From Micromonospora zingiberis (lineage in GTDB: Bacteria; Actinomycetota; Actinomycetes; Mycobacteriales; Micromonosporaceae), in NCBI RefSeq assembly GCF_004331455.1, contig NZ_SJJR01000001.1, forward strand, positions 1-64,000: 64,000 bases of DNA, in the 5' to 3' direction. Every line of letters starts with the position of its first letter. Within the stretch, counting starts at the first letter, position 1. Below are positions 54,601 to 62,530 of this stretch, piece after piece. The notes under the pieces were generated by a model. It saw nothing but the letters and a program-made list of their open reading frames with translations. It was not told the DNA's origin and did no database searches. Both the position numbers and the translations under genes were made by a program.

Positions 54601-56140
54601 GCTGCCGGGCGGCCCGGCGCTGTTCCTCCAACTGGCGTCGGGCATCGGCCAGCGCCTGGCCCGGCGTCACCGTCGCTCCGGCGGCGAGCGCCTGGTAGAA
54701 CAGCCGGGCCAGTTCGGTGGCGTACCGGTCGGTGACCGACGCCTGCATGGCCAGCACCCGGTCGGCGCCGGCCCGTACCAGCATGCTGGCCAGGTTCGCC
54801 GAACCACCCGCGCCGCTGCGGCACGACGACAACACGATCAACGGCAGCGGTCGCTGCCCGGTCCGCAACGCCTGCACCAGGTCGGCCGCGCCGACCTCGA
54901 CCGGGGCGCCGTCCTCGTCCTCCAACATCACCCCGGTCGCCGAGCCGTGCGCGGACAGGTGCAGCACGTGGTACTGGTCGTCGCGCAACGCCTCGCCGAT
55001 CTGCCGTGCGCCGGCCACCTCCAGCACCCTGACCTGGCCCGCTTCGGTCTCCGACACCGGGGACACCGCGTCCAGCACGGCCTGCATCTCCGCCTCGACG
55101 GCCAGCGCCGGCGCCGGCGTACGCGACTCGTCCGGCGCCGCCACCGCGACCAGCAGCTTCAACGGGCCGGCCTGCGGCGCGACCGCGTCGTGGTCGCAAC
55201 CACGCAACCGGCGGCGCATTCGTACGCCCGCGAGTGTGCCCAGCAGTCGGCCGTCGGCGAACCGCAGCAACTCGTACGGCAGCGCCGACGCCGCCTCGTC
55301 CACCACCACGACGACGTCCAGGGTCGAGCCCAACTGCCACCGATCCACCAGTTGCTCGATCCGCGCCGCCGACGCCCCCAGCAGCAGCGTCCACAACTGG
55401 CTGCCCACCTGGGCGAGCCGATCCGCGACGGCGAGCGGATTCCCCTTGCTCAGCCCGTCCCAGACCGACCCGACACCGACCGGCAAGCCGCCGGTCTCCT
55501 CTGACAGGGCGCTGCCCGACAGGGAGGCCCGGCAGGTGACCACGGCCCCGGCGAGGGTGACGTCCAGGACGAGCTGGTGAGCCGAGGCGAGCCCGACCCG
55601 CCGGCTGGGCTCGGTGCTCCGCGACCCGCGCGGCGCCAGGTCACCCAGCGGCGGCTCCACCTCCCACGGCTGCCCGGTGAGCACCCGGAACAGTCGATCC
55701 ACACCCTGCTCCGAAACCTCGGGGAGGACGTAGCGGGTCGTCGCGGCCCGCCCGAGAAAGGCGGGAATGTCCTCGACCGAGGCTCCGGGTAACACCACCG
55801 GCAGGAAACGCAGCCGGCCGGCGGCCTGATCCTCGTAGAACGCGTCGCGGATCAACGCCGCCTCGAACTGCACCCCCCGGCCCACGTCGGGCGCGGCCCG
55901 CCCCTCAGCCCGCAACCGGTACTGCGGCGACGCGATGACCAGCACGAAGTCCGCCTCGCGGACCTGCTCCATCATCCACAGCGACCAGTCCACCGGCTGC
56001 TCGGCGGCCGGCAGGTCAAGCCGGGCGTCCACTCCCAACCGTCGCAACAGGAGCCAGAGGTCCCGTACGGTCTCGCCGAACTCCGGGCTTTCGTGGGCGT
56101 ACGACAGGAAGACCCGCACCCCAGGATCGCGCTGACCCAC
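51680..56140 (-). CDS. SEFIR-CHAT-STAND-TPR signalling/defence-like protein
   Basis: A 1486-residue multidomain protein. The GTG at 56140 is chosen because the SEFIR (TIR-like) domain begins right after it (RVFLSYAHESPEF, about 8-150); ATG 56176 is the alternative. Next comes a CHAT caspase-like protease domain (about 240-560) with His in LHLSAHG near 398 and Cys in LSSCRSG near 438, which form the expected dyad. A STAND-type NTPase follows (about 580-900) with P-loop TGIGGIGKTA near 601, LLLFDDFEQNL Walker B and ILVTCRYP. The rest is a helical region and a TPR array (about 1018-1486). In bacteria such proteins act as NLR-like sensors in which target binding to the repeats releases effector activity. 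Target unknown. Confidence 0.9.
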   Translation of the reverse strand: MGQRDPGVRVFLSYAHESPEFGETVRDLWLLLRRLGVDARLDLPAAEQPVDWSLWMMEQVREADFVLVIASPQYRLRAEGRAAPDVGRGVQFEAALIRDAFYEDQAAGRLRFLPVVLPGASVEDIPAFLGRAATTRYVLPEVSEQGVDRLFRVLTGQPWEVEPPLGDLAPRGSRSTEPSRRVGLASAHQLVLDVTLAGAVVTCRASLSGSALSEETGGLPVGVGSVWDGLSKGNPLAVADRLAQVGSQLWTLLLGASAARIEQLVDRWQLGSTLDVVVVVDEAASALPYELLRFADGRLLGTLAGVRMRRRLRGCDHDAVAPQAGPLKLLVAVAAPDESRTPAPALAVEAEMQAVLDAVSPVSETEAGQVRVLEVAGARQIGEALRDDQYHVLHLSAHGSATGVMLEDEDGAPVEVGAADLVQALRTGQRPLPLIVLSSCRSGAGGSANLASMLVRAGADRVLAMQASVTDRYATELARLFYQALAAGATVTPGQALADARRQLEEQRRAARQPGPPEYGVPMLLGVGDDTALRDADRPALPLTRRTVMPAGGTVRQLRIGELIGRRAVMREAIGVLGGDAKWVSRTGAVSGVVLTGIGGIGKTAAAGRIQSRLAAERWVPVVHVGAWSPQALASAVGQALPALRGALAAAGDDVGMLGVIGELLRQWPVLLLFDDFEQNLTEDGQQFTDASFADVFPALCAAAQRGRILVTCRYPVPGGAALLHHIAIPPLTASELRRMMLRFDGFTELDPDERRTLAATIGGHPRLVEFVDALRRRHGRAVLQTATLKLHALARAEGVDVTRPRPLDDAVAQAIVLGSRDILLDTLLAGLTELERDLLLQAAVSRTEMTVADLLTAYRHDGANSPVRDADGEAAVERLIDSTLLSRTADGDLIVLAWVAEALARHQGPTGPNRHRRAIAMRFRRLEANRGAFTDLVEIARHYAELNENTEMISFALAAAEMIARQLGELSVATFLGDVIGWAPTDDRRFLPLADREAAALMATGSLDAAYHRTLKLLAVTQKFADADPSNAQAQRDLSITHNRLGDLAQARGDLTTAATAYQADLTIAQRLADADPTNAQAQRDLSISHNRLGDLAHARGDLTTAATAYHASLTIAQRLADADPTNAQAQRDLSISHNKTGDLAQTRGDLTTAATAYHTALTIRQRLADADPTNAQAQRDLSISHGRLGDLAQARGDLTTAANAYQADLTIAQRLADADLTNAEAQRDLSISHNRLGDLARARGDLTTAATAYHASLTIAQRLADADPTNAQAQRDLSISHNRLGDLARARGDLTTAATAYHTALTIAQRLADADPTNAQAQRDLSISHNRLGDLAHARGDLTTAANAYHTALTIAQRLADADPTNAQAQRDLSISHNKTGDLAHARGDLTTAANAYHASLTIAQRLADADPTNAQAQRDLSISHNKTGDLAQTRGDLTTAATAYHTALTITQHLADNDPTNAQAQRDLAFVQERLRSLGGDEQ
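51683..53086 (-). repeat. Nine tandem 144-bp TPR units plus a partial tenth, near identical
   Basis: Each 48-residue unit reads LTIAQRLADADPTN... followed by HNRLGDLA and RGDLTTAA. Units are almost identical in protein and DNA, except at a few positions: NRL/NKT/GRL, a three-way H/Q/R at one site, T/N before AY, and the closing QAD/HAS/HTA. The first unit and the last 36-residue unit are the most divergent, as expected when internal units are homogenised by recombination. Confidence 0.92.
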
Positions 56141-56319
56141 GACCGCCCCCCAACATCCCGGCGCCGACCTGAACATTCCACTCTGATCACCGGCGCCCGG
56201 CCAACCGTGCAGCTGTCGTAAGCATGACAACGAAACTTCCCATGGGACCGGGGGTGCCCGGCCACGCGACCGGAACGGTGGGCGGGCCCGGCCGCGACCG
56301 GGTACGCCCACCGTCGGTG
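56141..56319 (-). promoter_or_regulatory. Region between the STAND gene and the DUF6493 gene
   Basis: 179 bp without a gene. It shows a TGTC-N8-GACA partial palindrome around 56214-56229 and A/T-rich bases suitable for a promoter, so the STAND protein may be transcribed independently of the SWIM-DUF6493 pair. No confident -35/-10 assigned. Confidence 0.3.
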
Positions 56320-58965
56320 TCACCCGGTGCGCAGCGCCCCGTGTAGCCGGCGGGCCTCGGTGACCAGGCGACTCGACCCGCCGCGCCCGGCGACCTCGGC
56401 CAGACCGGGCACCTCGATCCGGACGCCGCTGGCGGTGGCCGTCCCGGTGGCCAGGGTCAGCAGGTCGGGCAGCCCACGCAAGGTGGCCGGCGCGCCGAGC
56501 AGGGCCGGCAGCGCGGCGGCCAGCAGCCGCCACACGGTCAGCGGCGCACCGGCCTGCGCGGCGTCGCGCAGCGGCTCGACCACCCGGGACAGCTTCACCA
56601 ACTGCCCGGCAGCAAGCTGCCCGAGTTGCTCGCCGGTGCCCGCCGGGTCGAACTGTCCGCTGGCGGCGAGGCTGAGCAGGGCATCCAGGGTGGCGATCCG
56701 GTCGGCGGCGTGCCGGGCACCCAGGCCGTACGCGACGGCCAGGTCGAGGGCGATCCCACCCGGGCCGGTGGCCTCGGCCAGCAGCGGCAGCACCGCCGTG
56801 CCGTCGCTCCCGTCCCGGTCCGCGGTGCTGGCCACCATCGGTAACAGGTACGCCGCCGTCACGCCCCGGTGCCCGGGCAGCAGCGAGGGCCAGATCCGCG
56901 CGCAGTCGCAGTAGTCCACCGCCAGTGGTGCCGGGTCGGCGGTCAGCAGGCCGAACCGGTCCTGATAGCCGTCGGGCGGACGCAACTCGACCAGGATCCG
57001 CTGTGCGGGCATCTGGAGGTACTCCCAGTCGAAGTCCGACCGCCGCGAGCGTCGGCCGATCAGGCTCGCCCGCATGACCGGCTGCGGCAGCCCGCCCTCG
57101 CGCAGCCAGGCGGCGATCCGGTCGCCGGTCGGTGTGCCCAGCGCCGCGGCCTTGCCGGCGGCCGCCTCGTCGCCGCCGGTGGGCAGCCGCAGCAGCGCCT
57201 GGTGCAGGTCCCACGTCCACGGCCGCTGGTCGCCGAGCGCGGCCACCCGGTCGACCAGGACGAACGGGTCGAGGGAGCCGTTGGTCGAGGTGGGCGTGGC
57301 GAGCAGGCCGGGTAGCCCCGGGTCACCGAGGCGCAGTCCGATTTCGGCGAGCCGGGCGCGCATCAGCCGGTGCGGTCCCGGCACCCGGGGATCGTCGCTC
57401 ACCGGCTCCGGCCCGGGGCGGGCCGGATCGAACCGGCGTACGGTGGCCAGCAGCGCCTCCCAGCGGCTGAGCCGGCGAGGATGCCGCTCGGCGGCGGTCC
57501 GGAACACGCCGACCACCAGGCCGCACAGGCAGCGCGGGTCGTCAGCGTCGTCGTCGCTCCAGGACCAGTGCCGCCGTTCGACGACCGGCCCCAGGGCGTC
57601 GGCGACCCCGGAGCCGTCGCGGGCGGCCAGCCGGACCACCCCGTCGAGGATGCGTTCCAGCCCCACGCCCGGCGACGGGTTGCCGAGCAGCGCGGCCACC
57701 TCCTCGGTGAGCTCGTCCACGTCGGTGATGGGCGGCAGGGCCGGCGCGGGCGGGGTGGGCGCGGGCAGGTCGTCACCGCGTGGCTCGACGACCGCCGGAG
57801 CGGGTCGGGGCTGGTCGAGCCCGTGCCGGGCGGCCAGCACCCCGGCCCGGTCCCGTACCTCGATGGCGGGATGCTCGGCGGCCACCGCGATCACCTCGGC
57901 GATCTCGGCGGCCCGGTCCCGATGCTGCCGGGCCAGCCGGTCCAGCCAGGCCAGTTGGGCCCGGACCAGGGTCTTCTCCGGGCGGCCGAGCACCTGCCGC
58001 GACGTGTCGAGGAGCGACTCCACCGGCAGGTCGGGCAGCTCCCGCAGCGCCTTCTGGGCCAGCGTGGCCACCGGCGCCGGGGCGTCGGTGAGCAGCCGCA
58101 GGTAGTCGCCGCGGCGGGCGGTGACCTCGGCGGCGGAGGGCTGGAGCAGGTCGAGCAGGGTGGTGAAGGCGCGCAGCGCGCCGGGCCGGTCCCCGCGCAG
58201 CAGCCGACCGATCGCGCCGTCGATGAGCAACGCCCGGTCGACCAGTTGCTCTCCGGTGAGCCGGACCAGCGCGGTCAGCAGCGCGTGCCGTTCCCGGTTC
58301 TCCCAGTTCCGGTAGACGACCGCGAACATCATCTGGCTGCCGATGCCGTCCACCTCGAACAGCCGGGGCAGCATGACCGGCAGGAACGGGTCGCCGCGCA
58401 GCAGCTCCACCACCGGCACCGGCCGGCCCCGGTGGTATCGGTCGGGAATCTGGAGCGCGTTCAGCCACAGCTGCACCGACCGGTCGTCGGTGGGGGGTGC
58501 GGCACCTTCGGCCCGCAGCAGCGCCGCGACGAACTGCCACCGGTCGGTCCAGGACTGCTGGCTGAACCGGGCCGCCATCCGGTAGGCCAGGTCGACGAGC
58601 CAGTCCACCCCCCGCTCCTGGGCGACCCCGCGGACCAGTTCCGCCGCACGACGGCCGGCCAGGGCGATCGAGTCGCGGCCGAGGATCGCCGCCGCCTGGG
58701 CTGCGGTGGGTAGGCAGCCGACGACCAGGACCGCCAAGGCGGTGCCGGTGCCGTCGTTCCACCAGGTGTCCCGGTCGCGTCGCTTGAACCAGACGGTCAG
58801 CTCCCCGGCGATCTCCCGCCGACGCTGCTCCGACAGGCCGACCAGGGCCGCCGCGATCACGTCGGCGTGGCCCTTCGACACCAGATCGAACAGGTCGCTG
58901 GTGCCGCCGACGGCCAGTTCCTGCTGCCGGCGCGCGGTGCCCGGCAGGAATTCGACGCGCGTCAC
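56320..58965 (-). CDS. DUF6493 family protein, large helical-repeat protein
   Basis: An 881-residue protein, mainly Ala/Leu-rich helical repeats of HEAT/ARM appearance (for example LLDLLQPSAAEVTARRGDYLRLL, AGVLAARHGLDQP) and an acidic linker around 405-430. The C-terminal third resembles the DUF6493 family, which is found next to SWIM-domain genes. The GTG start at 58965 overlaps the SWIM gene stop by GTGA, so the two proteins are made together and probably form a complex. Function unknown; a scaffold role is an inference. Confidence 0.7.
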   Translation of the reverse strand: MTRVEFLPGTARRQQELAVGGTSDLFDLVSKGHADVIAAALVGLSEQRRREIAGELTVWFKRRDRDTWWNDGTGTALAVLVVGCLPTAAQAAAILGRDSIALAGRRAAELVRGVAQERGVDWLVDLAYRMAARFSQQSWTDRWQFVAALLRAEGAAPPTDDRSVQLWLNALQIPDRYHRGRPVPVVELLRGDPFLPVMLPRLFEVDGIGSQMMFAVVYRNWENRERHALLTALVRLTGEQLVDRALLIDGAIGRLLRGDRPGALRAFTTLLDLLQPSAAEVTARRGDYLRLLTDAPAPVATLAQKALRELPDLPVESLLDTSRQVLGRPEKTLVRAQLAWLDRLARQHRDRAAEIAEVIAVAAEHPAIEVRDRAGVLAARHGLDQPRPAPAVVEPRGDDLPAPTPPAPALPPITDVDELTEEVAALLGNPSPGVGLERILDGVVRLAARDGSGVADALGPVVERRHWSWSDDDADDPRCLCGLVVGVFRTAAERHPRRLSRWEALLATVRRFDPARPGPEPVSDDPRVPGPHRLMRARLAEIGLRLGDPGLPGLLATPTSTNGSLDPFVLVDRVAALGDQRPWTWDLHQALLRLPTGGDEAAAGKAAALGTPTGDRIAAWLREGGLPQPVMRASLIGRRSRRSDFDWEYLQMPAQRILVELRPPDGYQDRFGLLTADPAPLAVDYCDCARIWPSLLPGHRGVTAAYLLPMVASTADRDGSDGTAVLPLLAEATGPGGIALDLAVAYGLGARHAADRIATLDALLSLAASGQFDPAGTGEQLGQLAAGQLVKLSRVVEPLRDAAQAGAPLTVWRLLAAALPALLGAPATLRGLPDLLTLATGTATASGVRIEVPGLAEVAGRGGSSRLVTEARRLHGALRTG

Positions 58966-60299
58966 ACCCGCTCCTCGACCTGGTTGCTGGTCAACATCCG
59001 GGCGGCCAGGGCGTGCCGGCACGGCCCCCGCTGCCCGCGATGCTTGGCCCACCAGTGGCAGGTGCAGGTGAGCGCCCCGTCGGCGAGTTCGCGCACCCGG
59101 TACACCTGGCCGTCGCTGCGTACCGTCACCGCACTGCCGTCGTGCTGCACCGCCCCGGCCTCGATCAACGCCCGCGCCCCGACCAGTCGGGGGTTGTCCC
59201 GCTCGGCCCGGCCCGCGTCGTACGGCATGACCCGGTGGAAGTACGCCGCCTCGGCCACGTCGTAGCCGACCCGACCCGCGGTGCCCAGCTGTGCCAGGGC
59301 ACCCCGGACCCGACCCGCGTCGACGCCCGCCTGGGTGGCCAACCGGTCCACGTCGACCGTCGGGTCCCAGGACAACAACGCCGAGATCAGGTCGGCGTCG
59401 TCGACCACGTCGTCGCCGGCCAGCGCGGTGAGCGCGGCGCCCTCACCGGAGAAGCCCCGGTACGGCTCGGGGGAGAGGGTGAGCGACAGCCGCAGTGCGC
59501 CGGTGTCGAGCTCCCACACGCTCGGCACGGCGGCGGTACCGGCGGTGACCGTCGGCCCGTACACCCGCAGGGTCTTCGCGAAGCGCAGCATCGGGCGCAG
59601 CGCGGCCAGTCGGCCCGCCCCGGCCAGGCAGACCGCACCCGGAACCGGCCGCGAGGTCAACCGCAGCGACCGGCCCGCCGGCACCACCCAGAGCACCGAC
59701 CGGTCGTTGCCGGTGGGCAGCCGGCGCAGGAACGCCGCCGCCTCGGCCGCCGGCACCTGCGCCCGCGGCTCGAAGCGCGCGGCCAGCACCTGCACCTCGG
59801 CGAAGCCACGCAGCCACCGCACCGGCAGCGGCACCTTCTTCTCCACCACCTCGCCATCCATTGTGGACACTGTCAGGTCGTCGGGGCCGACCGACAGGTG
59901 CAGCGGGTCCAGGCCGCCGACCCGAGACAGCGCCTCGCGTAGCGGGGTGTTGACGTCGACGTTGGTGGTGCCGTGCTCGACCACGTCACCGTCGAGCCCG
60001 TCCGGCAGCGCGTCGAGCCGCGCGTACACCCCGCAGCAGCCGGAGAAGGACTCGAAGCGCAGCCGGTCCCGGCTGCCGGTGACCACCGGGTCGAGGCTGG
60101 CCGGGCTGACCGGCCGGTGGTAACGGGTGCGGGCGACCTCGGCCACGGCCAGCAGGCCGACCGCCGCCGCCTGTGGGGTGGTGAGGAAGCCGGTGAAGAA
60201 GCGGGGATTCGGCGCGGGCCCGCCGCTGGTCTGCAGGGCGAGCGAGCCCTGACCGAGCGTCGAGGAGGCGAGATAGCGGTACGTCTGGACTGCGTTCAC
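58962..60299 (-). CDS. SWIM zinc-finger protein
   Basis: A 445-residue protein with a C-terminal SWIM zinc finger (CTCHWWAKHRGQRGPCRH, CxCxnCxH, about 412-430), a module that binds nucleic acid or protein. The N-terminal part has repeated beta-rich segments and a strong GCCGVYARLD start motif. The GTG at 60299 is the natural start. It overlaps the DUF6493 gene. SWIM-DUF6493 pairs are common in actinomycetes with unknown role; the neighbour STAND gene gives a reason to ask whether they form one system. Confidence 0.8.
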   Translation of the reverse strand: MNAVQTYRYLASSTLGQGSLALQTSGGPAPNPRFFTGFLTTPQAAAVGLLAVAEVARTRYHRPVSPASLDPVVTGSRDRLRFESFSGCCGVYARLDALPDGLDGDVVEHGTTNVDVNTPLREALSRVGGLDPLHLSVGPDDLTVSTMDGEVVEKKVPLPVRWLRGFAEVQVLAARFEPRAQVPAAEAAAFLRRLPTGNDRSVLWVVPAGRSLRLTSRPVPGAVCLAGAGRLAALRPMLRFAKTLRVYGPTVTAGTAAVPSVWELDTGALRLSLTLSPEPYRGFSGEGAALTALAGDDVVDDADLISALLSWDPTVDVDRLATQAGVDAGRVRGALAQLGTAGRVGYDVAEAAYFHRVMPYDAGRAERDNPRLVGARALIEAGAVQHDGSAVTVRSDGQVYRVRELADGALTCTCHWWAKHRGQRGPCRHALAARMLTSNQVEERV

Positions 60300-60397
60300 G
60301 CCGCCGGACGGTAGAGCAGGACTCCGACAATTATTCCGTCGGAGCGGTGTCCAGGAACGTCGGCGGTGTCGCCTCGGCTGGTCCCGGTCCTAGCCGA

Positions 60398-60445
60398 GAT
60401 CTTGGTACGGAACGGCCTTCACGGGGGCCGCTTCGTACCAAGATC
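60398..60445 (-). repeat. Long imperfect palindrome after the MFS gene
   Basis: Arms 60398-60417 and 60426-60445 pair over 20 positions with two mismatches around an 8-nt loop; the outer end reads GATCTTGGTACG. It can act as the terminator of the MFS gene (stop at 60459), and resembles the 28308-28368 element in layout. Probably a member of a dispersed intergenic repeat family. Confidence 0.65.
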
Positions 60446-60458
60446 CGCGAGATGGAAC

Positions 60459-61745
60459 CTAATGGGTGGCGACGGCTACCGCGTCTGGTTCCACCTCGAC
60501 GGTGGACAGCCGGGTGGGACGCACCACGACCAGCAGTACGACCAGTGCCGCGACCAGGCCACCGGCGATCACCACGGCCATCGCCACCGCGCCGGTGCCC
60601 AGCACGCCGACCAGGGGCGCGGCCACCGCGCCGATGCCGAACTGCACCGCGCCGAGCAGGGCGGAGGCCGTGCCGGCGGCCTCTCCGTGCCGGCTCAGCG
60701 CCACCGCCGGAGCATTCGGCATGGCCAGGCCGGTGGCGGCGAGCACCACCCACAGGGATGCGAGCAGGGCCGGCAGGCCACCCAGCCCGGTGGCCGCGAC
60801 GCCGAGCAGCACCAGGGCGGCGGCGGATCCCACGAACAACGCGGCCGTCAGGATCCGCTGCGGTGTATAGCGGCGCAGCAGCCGTACGTTGGCCTGGGTC
60901 GCGGCGATCAGGCCGATCGCACCGGCGCCGAACGCGAACCCGAACCGCTGCTCGTCGAGCCCGTACTGCCCCTGCAGGACGAAGGAGGAGCCGCCGACGT
61001 ACGCGAAGATCGCCGCCATGGCCAGGGCGGCGACCAGCACCAGCCCGACGAAGGGGCGGTCCCGCAGCAGCGTGCCGTAGAGCCGGACGGTGGGCACCAC
61101 GCCGCCGCGCTGACGGCGCTCGGGTGGCAGGGTCTCCCGCAGCCCGAAGATGGCGACGAGCATCAGCAGCACCCCGAAGACCACCAGCGCCACGAAGACC
61201 CCCCGCCACTGCGTCCAGCGCAGCAGTTCGCTGCCGATCGTCGGCGCCAGCACCGGCGCGGCGCCCATCACCAGCAGCAGCCGGGAGAGCAACCGGGCGA
61301 AGGACGAGCCGCTGAACAGGTCCCGTACCACCGCCATCGCGATCACGGCGGCGGCCGCCGCGCCCAGTCCCTGGACGACCCGCAACGCCCCGAGCACCGC
61401 GATGCTCGGGGCGAGGGCGCAGCCGACCGAGGCCACCACGTGCAGCGCGGTGCCCGCGATCAGCGGTGTCCGGCGGCCGACGGCGTCGGAGAGCGGGCCG
61501 ATCAGCAGCTGGCCCAGGGCGAGGCCGACCAGCGTGCCGGTCAGGGTCAGCTGCACCGCCGCCGAACTGGTGGCGAAGTCGTCGACGATCGCCGGCAGCG
61601 CCGGCAGGTACATGTCGATGGTCAGCGGACCCACCGCGATCAGCGAGCCGAGCACGAGAATGAGGCGCAGGCGCTGCCGAGGGCTCATCAGGTCACCCGG
61701 CATCACCCGCTGCGGTGGCGCCACGGCGGGGTCGACGGCGGTCAT
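60459..61745 (-). CDS. Bcr/CflA-family MFS drug-efflux transporter
   Basis: A 428-residue 12-helix antiporter. The N-terminal signature is typical of the family: GPLTIDMYLPALPAI in helix 1, GRRTPLIAG (motif A region) after helix 2, LGAAAAAVIAMAVVRDL in helix 4. Such pumps export chloramphenicol, bicyclomycin or sulphonamides with proton import. It is encoded away from the NRPS operon, which has its own fused exporter. Start ATG 61745. Confidence 0.9.
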   Translation of the reverse strand: MTAVDPAVAPPQRVMPGDLMSPRQRLRLILVLGSLIAVGPLTIDMYLPALPAIVDDFATSSAAVQLTLTGTLVGLALGQLLIGPLSDAVGRRTPLIAGTALHVVASVGCALAPSIAVLGALRVVQGLGAAAAAVIAMAVVRDLFSGSSFARLLSRLLLVMGAAPVLAPTIGSELLRWTQWRGVFVALVVFGVLLMLVAIFGLRETLPPERRQRGGVVPTVRLYGTLLRDRPFVGLVLVAALAMAAIFAYVGGSSFVLQGQYGLDEQRFGFAFGAGAIGLIAATQANVRLLRRYTPQRILTAALFVGSAAALVLLGVAATGLGGLPALLASLWVVLAATGLAMPNAPAVALSRHGEAAGTASALLGAVQFGIGAVAAPLVGVLGTGAVAMAVVIAGGLVAALVVLLVVVRPTRLSTVEVEPDAVAVATH

Positions 61746-61990
61746 CGGATGGGCTCCGGGTGGCGCGGATTCGGGGCAGGCTGCGGTACGACGATCACAC
61801 CTGGCTGCAACCCGTGCCCGGCGAACTGATTCCCGGTCCGGTCATTGGTAACGCAGGTCACAACCCCGTGCACCGCCGCCACGTTCCGCCATCGCACGAC
61901 CTATCTGCCTAGGATGCTTTACGGATGGTGGCGCAGCCCGCACCGGTCGCGGGCCCACCGGAACACCGCTCCGCCGAGAGAATCGACGGC

Positions 61991-62425
61991 ATGGAGAATG
62001 CCGTCGTACGGGCCGTGTGTGGGGCGGTGATCCAGGACACGGCGGGTCGCGTCCTGCTGATGCGGCGCAACGGGGAAGGCACCTGGGGCCTGCCCGGCGG
62101 GGGAGTGGAGCCCGGCGAGACCTGGGAGCAGGCCACCCTGCGGGAGTGTCAGGAGGAGACCGGCTGGCAGGTCAACCTGCGCGGACTGCTCGGCGTCTAC
62201 AGCGACCCGGCCACCCAACTGCACCGGTACCCGAGCGGCCTGCTCACGCACTTCTTCGGGGTGGTGTTCCTCGCCGACCCACGGCACCGGGTCGGCGAGC
62301 CGGACGGCGAGGCCTCGGAACTGGGCTGGTTCGCTCTCGACCGGCTACCGGAACCGGTCTTCGCCCCGGACGTGCCGGTCCTGCGAGACGCCGCCGGCTA
62401 CGACGGGTACCCCTTCATCCGATAG
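61991..62425 (+). CDS. NUDIX hydrolase
   Basis: A 144-residue pyrophosphohydrolase. The NUDIX box GGGVEPGETWEQATLRECQEETGW (residues about 36-58) has all catalytic Glu. Substrate could be an oxidised or unusual nucleotide. ATG 61991 is used; an in-frame ATG at 61925, 9 nt past a -10-like TAGGAT (61910-61915), is an alternative leaderless start that would add 22 residues. Confidence 0.88.
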   Translation: MENAVVRAVCGAVIQDTAGRVLLMRRNGEGTWGLPGGGVEPGETWEQATLRECQEETGWQVNLRGLLGVYSDPATQLHRYPSGLLTHFFGVVFLADPRHRVGEPDGEASELGWFALDRLPEPVFAPDVPVLRDAAGYDGYPFIR

Positions 62426-62530
62426 CCGGTACGGCCCGCGCCGAACCGGCTGTCGATCAGGGCGCGCTCTGGTTGGCGCTGGTCCTTACCATCGAGGGCA
62501 GTCCACGTCGCTACCCTCTGCGAGGCGTCG

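Noticed and set aside
60459..61745. Exporter belonging to the peptide pathway
   Set aside because: It is more than 40 kb from the NRPS operon, which already has a fused transporter.
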